DNA from: Candidatus Magasanikbacteria bacterium RIFCSPHIGHO2_02_FULL_50_9b
GTDB lineage: Bacteria > Patescibacteriota > Patescibacteriia > Magasanikbacterales > 2-02-FULL-50-9b
Direction of reading: 5' to 3'
Assembly (NCBI GenBank): GCA_001782975.1
Contig: MFQD01000043.1
Location: 1-13,608 of the forward strand
DNA: 13,608 nucleotides
The notes beneath the pieces were generated by a model. That model was not told where the DNA came from and searched no databases. It worked only from the letters and a program-made list of their open reading frames with translations. Made by a program: the position numbers and the translations under genes. Positions 1-7,600 of the stretch are shown here, piece after piece. How positions within the stretch are numbered: position 1 is the first letter of the stretch; each line of letters starts with the position of its first letter.

Positions 1-2292
1 CTCGTCATTTGATTCCTCATCGCCTTCAACCGGCGTTTCTCCATCCATTGCATCGAGCATTTCCGTGTTTCCGTTTTTGATTATATCATCTGCAGACTTC
101 AGTGCCAAAATTTCTCGTGGTTTCGCACCATCGCCCGGACCAACAATGCCCGCTGCCTCCAATTCATCGATGATGCGTGCTGCACGCGCATAGCCCAATT
201 TCAAACGGCGCTGCAGCAAAGACGTTGACGCTTTCCCTGATTCCAACACAACCTCTTTTGCCTCCTCAAACAGCGGATCATGTTCTTCACCTTTGTCCCC
301 GAACACCGTTGACGAGTGCGCCTGTTTTTCAACAACGAGTGGATTATATTCTGGTGCTGAATCTGCTTTCCAATAATCAACTACTTTTTTCATTTCATCT
401 TCGCTGACAAATGCACCTTGAATGCGTTTTGGTTTTGACATGTCTGCGGTTTGCAGCAGCATGTCGCCACGCCCGAGCAATTTTTCCGCGCCCGCAGAAT
501 CCAAAATCGTGCGCGAGTCAGTGATCGATGCAACGGAAAACGCGATGCGTGCCGGAATGTTTGCTTTCATGATACCGGTAATGACGTCAACAGACGGTCG
601 CTGCGTTGCCACAATTAAATGAATGCCGACCGCGCGAGACATTTGCGCGAGTCGCACAATGCCACCCTCAACTTCTGCACCTGCTTGCATCATCAAATCA
701 GCGAGCTCATCAATCACAAACACGATGAACGGCAATTTTTCTTGCGGCACGCGTTTGTTGTACGATGCAATATCGCGCGACCCAACTTTTGACAACAAAT
801 CATAGCGTCGCTCCATTTCAGAAATCGTCCATTTGAGTGCGTTAATGCACCGCGTCATGTCAGTGATCACCGGTGTGAGCAAGTGCGGCAACCCGTTATA
901 CATCGTTAACTCAACACGCTTCGGATCAACCATGATGAGTTTGAGCGTCTCGTCCGTGTTTTGGTAGAGCAGCGACAATATTAATGTGTTGAGACAAACT
1001 GTTTTTCCAGAACCAGTCGAGCCAGCAACAAGCAAGTGCGGCATTTTTGTTATATCAGCGAACCAAACTTTCCCCGCAACATCTTTGCCGAGCGCCATAT
1101 GCATATTGCTGCTGCGTCGTTGAAATTCTTCTGCTTCGAGCAACTCACGCAACGTCACGAGTGCAACGCGCTCATTCGGAACTTCGATCCCGACATACGG
1201 CTTTCCCGGAATCGGCGCCTCGATGCGAATCGGATGCGCGGCAAGCGCAAGTGCGAGGTCATTCGACAGAGCCATGATGCGCGCAACCTTCACGCCCTTG
1301 TTTGGATGGATCGCGTATTGCGTGACTGTTGGACCAGTGCGCACTTCCGCAAGCTCAGAACCAATACCAAATTGTTTGAGCGTGTCCACGATCGTTTGCC
1401 CATTTGATTTTATATCGCCGGCAGTTGCTTTTGATTTATTTGCAAGTAGCAAATCAAACGCAGGCAACGGTTTAAATGAATGTTTTCTCGGCATGGGGAG
1501 CGGTTCCTGTTTGCCACTGATCGGATCACCAGCTGCTTGGGGTTCTGCTACAACTTCCTCTTCCTCTTCAACATCATTTTCAGCCGCATCGTCAGCGGTT
1601 GCCAATCGGTGTTGCGAAATTTCCGGCAGTGGTTCTTCGCCGGTCGCAACAGTGGTGCGCGTGTACATGACACTATCAGCAAACCAACGCCACACACGAC
1701 CGCACACGGCGTGCATAAAATTTGCAAGACCAGAAATAGTGAAATTAAAAATGAGCATGATGCTCATGAGTAAAAAAATGATCAGTATTGGTGCTGCTGC
1801 ATAGATGCCGGTAAAGCGGAGCAATGGATAGGCGAATATAAGACCGACGATGCCGCCGCGGTATCCTTGCACTCCGGTGTCAATCATGTCGGCGAGCGGA
1901 ATGGAAACATGTGCGAGACCATTTGCAGACAGCAAAAATAAAACAAATCCAATGACGTGGTGTGATTTACGCTCAAGTTGTTCATCGCGTTCGATTAAGA
2001 CCGCCCAAATGATGAGCAGTATTGGCACCACAAAACGCGTCACGCCAAAAATAAGCGATAAAAAATTGTTGATGAATTCACCGACAATTCCCGCTGCGCC
2101 AAAGAGCGATAATCCAGAAAGCAGTGCAGCAAGACCAAGAATGATGGGGATTAAAATCCGTTTTGTTTCGGTACTGAGTGGTTTTGAAATGCCGCGCGGC
2201 TCTTGATGTTTTTCATATACGACGCGCGTTGCGCGTTGTCGGCGTTGTGGTTGCGGATCTGAGTGCCGTTGTGGGGAAGTGCGAATGGGCAT
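1..2292 (-). CDS. ftsK: DNA translocase FtsK/SpoIIIE, 3' end cut by window edge
   Basis: This is a membrane-anchored, ATP-driven DNA pump that moves the chromosome terminus through the closing septum during division. The reading frame is open for 764 codons from ATG at 2292 to the window edge. The first ~40 residues are basic. Hydrophobic segments then lie roughly at residues 46-69, 78-100, 112-130 and 137-178, matching the FtsK membrane domain. An acidic linker (run of Glu near residue 225) follows, then the motor: Walker A GSTGSGKT at 424-431 and Walker B with IDE at 527-529. The winged-helix gamma domain, which reads KOPS-type polarity sites, is near 686-716 (RRLKLGYARAARIIDELE). Only an acidic tail of unknown length is missing. 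No SD precedes the ATG. An extended -10 (TGATATAAT) lies about 30 bp upstream. The family assignment is secure. Confidence 0.97.
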   Translation of the reverse strand, partial: MPIRTSPQRHSDPQPQRRQRATRVVYEKHQEPRGISKPLSTETKRILIPIILGLAALLSGLSLFGAAGIVGEFINNFLSLIFGVTRFVVPILLIIWAVLIERDEQLERKSHHVIGFVLFLLSANGLAHVSIPLADMIDTGVQGYRGGIVGLIFAYPLLRFTGIYAAAPILIIFLLMSIMLIFNFTISGLANFMHAVCGRVWRWFADSVMYTRTTVATGEEPLPEISQHRLATADDAAENDVEEEEEVVAEPQAAGDPISGKQEPLPMPRKHSFKPLPAFDLLLANKSKATAGDIKSNGQTIVDTLKQFGIGSELAEVRTGPTVTQYAIHPNKGVKVARIMALSNDLALALAAHPIRIEAPIPGKPYVGIEVPNERVALVTLRELLEAEEFQRRSSNMHMALGKDVAGKVWFADITKMPHLLVAGSTGSGKTVCLNTLILSLLYQNTDETLKLIMVDPKRVELTMYNGLPHLLTPVITDMTRCINALKWTISEMERRYDLLSKVGSRDIASYNKRVPQEKLPFIVFVIDELADLMMQAGAEVEGGIVRLAQMSRAVGIHLIVATQRPSVDVITGIMKANIPARIAFSVASITDSRTILDSAGAEKLLGRGDMLLQTADMSKPKRIQGAFVSEDEMKKVVDYWKADSAPEYNPLVVEKQAHSSTVFGDKGEEHDPLFEEAKEVVLESGKASTSLLQRRLKLGYARAARIIDELEAAGIVGPGDGAKPREILALKSADDIIKNGNTEMLDAMDGETPVEGDEESNDE

Positions 2293-2323
2293 GTGAGCAA
2301 TACAAAAAATTGGGGCGTCAATT

Positions 2324-2332
2324 ATTATATCA
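2324..2332 (-). promoter_or_regulatory. Extended -10 promoter for ftsK
   Basis: Read on the minus strand, this is TGATATAAT, an extended -10 (TGn + TATAAT). No convincing -35 is found 17 bp upstream. Transcription would start near 2317, leaving a leader of about 25 nt with no purine-rich SD before the ftsK ATG at 2292. It could also be a chance AT-rich match. Its position right after the upstream terminator supports it. Confidence 0.5.
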
Positions 2333-2374
2333 CATTGAACACGGTTTGTGTTCGGTGGGTTGGTTGTGCGTAAT

Positions 2375-2430
2375 AAAAAAAGCACCCACCAGTCGAAACC
2401 CTTGATTGTGTTTGGGTCTCAAGACTGGTG
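2375..2430 (-). terminator. Intrinsic terminator of the GC-rich small gene
   Basis: On the minus strand an outer stem CACCAGTC (2430-2423) pairs with GACTGGTG (2394-2387). An inner helix GAGACCC with GGGTTTC (one G-U) extends it. Downstream is GGGTGC and a run of seven T (2381-2375). It begins 28 nt after the TAG of the gene at 2459-2806, so it closes that transcription unit and separates it from ftsK. The 3' arm contains GGGTTTCGACT, which also occurs in the leader of the same transcript. Confidence 0.85.
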
Positions 2431-2458
2431 AGTGTGTTGCGCACTTGTGTCGGCTGCT

Positions 2459-2806
2459 CTAGCCGAACAGCAGCGCGAGGTCGCGCTTGCTGCCGCCGAC
2501 CTTGCGACCGCCACCACCGCATGGCGCACCACGCTGGATGGTGCGGTGCGAGGGCGCCGAGCGTTCCTCGCGGCGAGGCTCCTGCGCGGGCTTGCTGACC
2601 CGCGCCACCGGCGTCTCGGCCCTGGCCCACTCCTCGAACACGGCGATCTGCGCCGCGTGATCGAGTGTCGCCGGAGCGGGCGTCTTCGTTTCGGTGCGCG
2701 GCAGCGGCGCATTTTTCTGCCGCTCGCGCTGCGCTTCCCGCGCCATGGCGGCGCGCTCGAGACGGTCAATCTTGTTGAAGAAATGGGTGTGTTGACCCTT
2801 GGCCAT
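2459..2806 (-). CDS. Small basic protein of unknown function, GC-rich
   Basis: I do not recognise this 115-residue protein. It is highly charged and mostly hydrophilic, with an Arg/Glu/Ala-rich, probably helical stretch at about residues 11-32 (RLERAAMAREAQRERQ). A Pro/Ala/Thr-rich middle follows, then a segment with AAQIAVFEEWARAE, and a Gly/Arg/Lys-rich C-terminus ending DLALLFG. No signal peptide or membrane segment is seen. The start at 2806 is preferred over ATG 2818 because GGAGG lies 5 nt upstream. Coding is supported by third positions that are overwhelmingly G or C, with second positions much lower, and by its own promoter and terminator. AAG and CGC codons dominate, unlike the AAA-rich neighbours, which suggests transfer or unusual selection. 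Other long frames overlap this GC-rich stretch, so experimental proof is lacking. The charge could suit nucleic-acid binding, but that is a guess. Confidence 0.7.
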   Translation of the reverse strand: MAKGQHTHFFNKIDRLERAAMAREAQRERQKNAPLPRTETKTPAPATLDHAAQIAVFEEWARAETPVARVSKPAQEPRREERSAPSHRTIQRGAPCGGGGRKVGGSKRDLALLFG

Positions 2807-3074
2807 ACGGCCCTCCATCAGGACGCGAAATAGAATGAAGCGACACCATGCCGCTCCTTAGATACGCAGCGTCCCTCGAATAGGGAGGTGAAGTGAGCTG
2901 TATTGCCGAAGCTCAAGCTCGTGGCACACGTTTGATGGGGTGGATGAGTCGAAACCCGCCCAAACCATCGCACGGACCGCAGATGGGGGCTGATTCCCAC
3001 CTGTTTCACCCTCCTTGTTCGAGGGACACTGACGTTTGTTGTGTGTAAAGGGCGCGCCCAGCTTTGCAGCCGAA
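2807..3074 (-). promoter_or_regulatory. Structured 5' leader (candidate cis-regulatory RNA)
   Basis: This is the ~268-nt untranslated leader between the promoter at 3081-3109 and the small gene. Its two arms, 3031-3005 and 2892-2867, are complementary: 14 pairs (CAGUGUCCCUCGAA with UUCGAGGGACGCUG, one U-G), a 3x3 internal loop, then nine more pairs with one bulged G, enclosing 112 nt. The wobble pairs only in the minus-strand RNA; the plus-strand copy would have a C-A mismatch there. The 5' arm contains the SD-like AAGGAGG, which the fold buries. Each arm can also form its own short hairpin (3009-3013 with 3021-3025; 2872-2875 with 2883-2886), giving two exclusive states. A GGCU-GCAA-AGCU hairpin with a GNRA loop sits near the 5' end, beside the palindrome GGGCGCGCCC (3050-3059). 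It matches no riboswitch or housekeeping RNA that I know. The folding was read by eye. Confidence 0.6.
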
Positions 3075-3080
3075 CTGACT

Positions 3081-3109
3081 AGAATAGCACAATTTTTAAA
3101 TTCTGTCAA
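3081..3109 (-). promoter_or_regulatory. Sigma70-type promoter of the GC-rich small gene
   Basis: On the minus strand TTGACA (3109-3104) and TATTCT (3086-3081) are separated by exactly 17 bp of AT-rich spacer. This is close to the sigma-A/sigma70 consensus and predicts a start near 3074. It is one of the best promoters in the window, comparable to that of rpoBC. It fires into the structured leader and lies just beyond the terminator of the fibronectin gene, so the small gene appears to be transcribed alone. Confidence 0.85.
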
Positions 3110-3141
3110 GCCTTGCCTTACAAAATTGCAAAATTGAGCCA

Positions 3142-3174
3142 AAAAAAGACCTCTTTTGCAAAAAGGTCTTTTTT
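3142..3174 (-). terminator. Intrinsic terminator after the fibronectin-domain gene
   Basis: AAAAAAGACCT pairs with AGGTCTTTTTT around a short loop. The A/T tails on both sides make it able to work in either direction. It lies 14 bp past the TAG of the gene at 3188-4339 and about 33 bp before the promoter of the next minus-strand unit, so it insulates the two. Confidence 0.85.
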
Positions 3175-3187
3175 GAGCGCTTTTTAA

Positions 3188-4339
3188 CTACGGAAGCGTG
3201 ATTGAGGTGTGTTGATCATACGCATCGTCCACAAAACCAACATCATTAAAATTACTGACCCGGTAGTAGTATGTGTTTCCGCTGGTGACACCATGGTCTG
3301 TGTATTTTGTTGAATTAAAGAGTAGCATTGCAAGACCAACCCACGAATTATTGTCACTGCTCCGCTCCACGACATACCCGTCTTCGTTATCGCTGTAATC
3401 TGTCCATGTGAGTTGCACATACCCACCCGGAGTGCTGGTTGCAACTAAATTAATTCCAGAAGTTGGGGCATATGTTGCAGTTGCTTTGCAGCCAACATTT
3501 GAATATGGTCCAGTTACTGCCCAATTTTTTGGTGCCACGCGGTAGCAGTATACGGTATTTGCAGTGAGCCCTGTGTCGAGCGTCGATGTTGTGTTTGCGT
3601 TGAGAGTCGCCAGAGTTGACCATCCGCTAAATGGATTATTTGTACTTCGCTGTATGACATAATTTTGTTCTGCCTCGGTTGTGTCATTCCATGAAATCAG
3701 ATTTTGTGAAGAGTTAACATTCACCACTGTAAACTGTGCTGGTTTCGTCAGGCGCGCGTAAGAAACGAGCATTTGTGTTGCATACAATTTCGCACCCTTC
3801 GTACCGCTCGCCAGTCTGAATCCGAAATCAATCGTGCTCGTTGAGCTTTTGATATCACTCAAACTCCATGTGCTGGTTGAAAAACCACTTGGCGAACTGA
3901 ATCCTGTTGGGGTGACGGTGTCAACGGTACTTGTGGCAGAATTATAACGGTAAAAAATGTCAACGGTTGATGTTGCACCAAAATCAGCAAATGAGAGGCA
4001 GTGTCCGATTTCGATGGTGGTAATTTTTGCACCGTCTGGTACACCAGGAAAACCAAACGCACTATTCGTGTAGACTTCAGTTGCGTTTGTTGAAGTTGTG
4101 GAAACATAGGTTATGTCACTCGAATTGCAATTATCTGATACCGCAGTGTAATGCGTTGATGTTGCGGCCCACCACTCATTGTATCCAGTGTCGCCCGTTG
4201 GTTTTCCATCCATCGTTGAGTCGGCCTGTGTAATTTTAATCTGGTAAAAAACTATTGTTGCAATAGTGCACAGACCGAGGATTGCAGAGAGAATGAGCAA
4301 ACGAGAGCTAGATCGGAGCGAAGAATATGGCAAAATCAT
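3188..4339 (-). CDS. Membrane-anchored surface protein with two fibronectin type III domains
   Basis: This 383-residue protein is probably exported and held at the cell surface. A short basic N-terminus (RSSSR) precedes one hydrophobic segment at about 14-34, acting as an uncleaved anchor or signal peptide. Residues 40-195 form a Thr/Ser-rich region with repeated TST motifs and two Cys (71, 114) that I cannot assign to a family; it is probably a beta-sandwich. Two fibronectin type III domains follow, about 199-288 (ISWNDTTEAEQNYVIQRS, YCYRVAPKN, Cys265 and Cys284) and 292-383 (LTWTDYSDNEDGYVVERS, YYYRVSNFN). The protein ends directly after the second domain, with no sorting signal. Such TST-rich proteins are common in Parcubacteria. 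A role in adhesion or host contact is plausible but inferred. No SD is present, and the extended -10 predicts a leader of only about 15 nt. Confidence 0.9.
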   Translation of the reverse strand: MILPYSSLRSSSRLLILSAILGLCTIATIVFYQIKITQADSTMDGKPTGDTGYNEWWAATSTHYTAVSDNCNSSDITYVSTTSTNATEVYTNSAFGFPGVPDGAKITTIEIGHCLSFADFGATSTVDIFYRYNSATSTVDTVTPTGFSSPSGFSTSTWSLSDIKSSTSTIDFGFRLASGTKGAKLYATQMLVSYARLTKPAQFTVVNVNSSQNLISWNDTTEAEQNYVIQRSTNNPFSGWSTLATLNANTTSTLDTGLTANTVYCYRVAPKNWAVTGPYSNVGCKATATYAPTSGINLVATSTPGGYVQLTWTDYSDNEDGYVVERSSDNNSWVGLAMLLFNSTKYTDHGVTSGNTYYYRVSNFNDVGFVDDAYDQHTSITLP

Positions 4340-4360
4340 ACGAGCAAATTTATTGCAGCA

Positions 4361-4369
4361 ATTATAACA
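4361..4369 (-). promoter_or_regulatory. Extended -10 promoter for the fibronectin-domain gene
   Basis: The minus strand reads TGTTATAAT, a perfect TATAAT with the TGn extension. The hexamer 17 bp upstream (CCAATA) is a poor -35. The start would fall near 4354, about 15 nt before the ATG at 4339, so the mRNA would be nearly leaderless. It is divergent from the rpoBC promoter 70 bp away. Confidence 0.6.
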
Positions 4370-4437
4370 CAGCGACAGATGGATATTGGTTCAAATTTGT
4401 ACAGTCTCGGCGTTGGGGATAACTTTATTATGGTAAC

Positions 4438-4466
4438 TTGACACGCTTCGTTTATCACGTTATTAT
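4438..4466 (+). promoter_or_regulatory. Sigma70-type promoter for rpoBC
   Basis: TTGACA (4438-4443) and TATTAT (4461-4466) are separated by exactly 17 bp. The predicted start is near 4473, leaving a leader of about 165 nt before rpoB. No ribosomal protein genes (rplKAJL) lie upstream, so rpoBC has its own promoter here instead of depending on the L10/L12 operon. Confidence 0.85.
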
Positions 4467-4473
4467 ATACCCA

Positions 4474-4637
4474 CTATTGAGCGCGGATTGGAAAAGATTT
4501 GGCTTAAAATCGACCATTCTGCGTGCAAGGATCCCTTCCCATGCCTTCCTTGCTCGAGTCGTACGTCTCTCATAGCTAATATTTGACAAAACCTTTCCCC
4601 GGCCACGCGGGGTAAGGGTATTTTTGTTTCTCAAACT
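4474..4637 (+). promoter_or_regulatory. rpoB leader with attenuator-like hairpin
   Basis: The leader carries one hairpin with stem GCAAGGA (4525-4531) and TCCTTGC (4547-4553). A second, GC-rich hairpin is at 4591-4619: ACCTTTCCCCG pairs with CGGGGTAAGGGT around a 6-nt loop, with one bulge and one G-T pair. It is followed at once by ATTTTTGTTTCT, the layout of an intrinsic terminator, only 18 nt before the rpoB ATG. This suggests partial termination (attenuation) or an mRNA-end structure. No recognisable SD lies between the hairpin and the start codon. Confidence 0.55.
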
Positions 4638-7600
4638 ATGCAGTTCAAACGCAACCGCACCATTGCCCCAGAACGCGTCTATTTCACGAATAACAAGCCA
4701 GCCATGGAGCTGCCGCCGCTCACTGACTTGCAGACAAATTCGTATAAGTGGTTTTTCGATTTTGGCCTGCGCGAATTGTTTGACGAAATATCGCCAATCC
4801 GCGACTTTACCGGTCGTGACCTTGAGCTCTATTTTAAAGAATACTACATCGACGAGCCGAAATTCGACGAACAAACGTCGCGTTCAAAAAATATCACCTA
4901 CGAAGCGCCGCTGCGCGTCAAAGTTGACTTGGTGAACAAACGCACCAAAGAATCGAAGGAGCAGGAAGTGTACTTGGGTGATCTGCCGCTCATGACTGAT
5001 AATGGAACATTCATTGTCAACGGCATTGAGCGTGTCGTGGTTTCACAACTTATTCGTTCAGCCGGCGTATTTTTCACCTCAGAAATTTTGCGCGGCCGCC
5101 GTTACTATGGCGCAAAAATTATTCCAAACCGCGGTGCATGGATTGAAATTGAAACTGACCTTAATAACGTATTGTGGTGCAAAGTCGATCGCAAGCGCAA
5201 AGCGTCGGTCTCGACGTTGCTGCGCGCATTCGGCTACGGTGATACAGAAGTGATCAAATCAGAACTCGCGGACGTGAACAATCATCCGACCATTGATTAT
5301 GTCGGTGCAACGATTGGAAAAGATCAGGCCGCAAATGAAGAAGAAGGTTTGGTCGAAATCTACAAACGCATTCGCCCGGGTGATCTTGCAACGCCAGACA
5401 ACGCAAAGTCACTCGTGCACGCGATGTTTTTTAACTTTGATCGCTACGATCTTGGACGCGTCGGCCGCTACAAATTTAATCAGCGATTTGCCGTGACTGG
5501 CGAGCGCGCTGACATTGATCGCAAGGATTTTCGCACGCTTAGCAAAGAAGATTTACTGCTCATTATTCGCGAAGTGATTCGTCTCAACGTGACGCAAGAA
5601 GAGGCTGACGACATTGACCATCTCGGCAATCGTCGAATTCGCGCCGTTGGCGAGCTCATGCAAAATCGGTTTCGTATTGGTTTGGCGCGCATGGAGCGCA
5701 TTGTGCGCGACCGCATGTCAACCATGGATGTTGTGGGGCTGAACCCAAACAAGTTGATCAACGCGCGTCCGATCATCGCAGCGGTGCGCGAATTTTTCAT
5801 GTCATCGCAGCTGTCGCAATTCATGGATCAGATTAATCCGCTCGCGGAATTGGAACACAAACGCCGCCTCTCGGCGCTCGGTCCCGGTGGTTTGTCGCGT
5901 GATCGCGCCGGCTTTGAAGTTCGTGACGTGCATCCAACGCACTACGGCCGCATCTGTCCGATCGCAACACCAGAAGGCCCGAACATTGGTCTCGTTGGCC
6001 ACTTGGCAACGTTCGCACGCGTGAATGAATTTGGATTCATCGAAACACCGTATCGAAAAGTTTTAAAGGATGCACCGAATGATGGCAAGGCTGCAGTTGG
6101 CGAACAGGCGCGCGAAGCACTCGTTGATGCAAAGGGGAAGGTGATCGTTAGTCGCCATGAAGAAATCACCAAAGATGCAGCGAAAAAATTGCAGGAAACT
6201 GGCTGGGAAACCATTCCGGTTCGGCCACGCGTGACATTGAACATCGAATACATCAATGCGTTTCAGGAAGAAAAAACAGTGACCGCTGCCGCAACAATGC
6301 CGATCGACGAAAAAGGATATTTTAAAGAAGAGCGCGGTGGCGTGCGCAAAAATGGAAAAGCGTCGATCGAGCCGGTTGACACAATTGATTATGTTGACGT
6401 GGCAAGCAATCAGATTATTTCAGTTGCAACTTCACTGATTCCATTTCTTGAACATGACGATGCAACGCGTGCATTGATGGGAACAAACATGCAGCGTCAA
6501 GCAGTGCCGTGTGTGAAACCAGATGCGCCATACGTTGGTACTGGTTTTGAACGCCGCGCCGCAGTTGATTCAGGTCACGTGATTGTTGCACCAGAAGACG
6601 GTGAAATCGTTGAAGCTGACGGCGCACACATTGTGATGCACGGCGCTTCAGGCACGCGCCACGCATTTCGTGTGAACAAATATCTGTTGTCAAATGCATC
6701 AACCTGTATCAATCAGCGCATCAACGTGGTGCCGGGACAAAAAGTCAAAAAAGGATTTGCGCTTGCAGACGGCCCCTCAACGCAGGGTGGTGAATTGGCG
6801 CTTGGTCAAAACGTGCTCGTCGCCTACATGACGTGGGACGGGTACAACTTTGAAGACGCAATCATTTTGTCAGACCGTGTCGTGAAAGCAGATCGCTACA
6901 CTTCAATTCACATCAACAACTATTCAATCGACATTCGCGAAACAAAACTTGGACCAGAAGTGGTGACGAGCGACATTCCGAATGTGTCAGAAGAAAAATT
7001 AAAAAATCTTGATGCCGAAGGCATTGTACGCATTGGTGCAGAAGTGAAATCAGGTGACATCTTGGTGGGTAAGATCACGCCAAAGGGTGAAACCGAATTG
7101 TCAGCAGAAGAAAAATTGTTGCGCGCAATTTTTGGTGAAAAAGCGCGCGACGTTCGTGACACGTCAATGTATTTGGAACATGGCGAGCATGGCAAAGTGA
7201 TTGATGTTAAAATTTTTAGTGAAGAAAATGGCGACAAATTGCAGCCGGGTGTCATTCGTCAGATTCAGGTGAGTGTTGCCGACATGCGAAAAATTCAACC
7301 GGGTGACAAACTTGCTGGCCGTCACGGAAATAAAGGTGTGATTTCGCGTGTGGTTCCAGCTGAGGACATGCCGTTTCTTGAAGACGGCACACCCGTTGAT
7401 GTGATTTTGTCACCGCTCGGTGTCATCTCGCGTATGAACTTGGGTCAAATCTTGGAAAACCATCTTGGCCTTGCCGCAAACGCCGAAGGTATTCGCATTG
7501 CAACACCGCCACTCGCTGGTTTGTCTGAAGAGCAGATTAAAGAACTGTTGAGCAAGCATGGATTTCCAACGACCGGTCAGGTGCAGCTCTACGATGGTCG

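Noticed and set aside
1036..1804. Plus-strand frames inside ftsK
   Set aside because: They are antisense to a continuous FtsK frame with intact motifs and have no SD or protein-like features.
2432..2833. Plus-strand 133-codon frame across the GC-rich gene
   Set aside because: It lies antisense to the frame that has promoter, SD, terminator and proper third-position GC bias. Long open frames are expected by chance on the opposite strand of a GC-rich gene.
2947..2990. tmRNA-like 5' motif (GGGUUUCGACU on the minus strand; GGGGGCTGATT nearby on the plus strand)
   Set aside because: No tRNA-like acceptor or T-arm pairing, no tag reading frame ending in the usual Ala-Ala, and no 3' CCA region follows in the right orientation. 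The match is a short word only.
2818..3009. 63-codon minus-strand frame in the leader as a real protein
   Set aside because: Its GC by codon position is flat, its composition (Trp, His, Cys, Ser scattered) is not protein-like, and it coincides with both arms of the predicted RNA stem. It is kept only as a possible leader peptide.
4583..4588. Second TTGACA in the rpoB leader as another promoter
   Set aside because: The position of a -10 at 16-18 bp falls in the GC-rich hairpin and has no TATAAT-like sequence.
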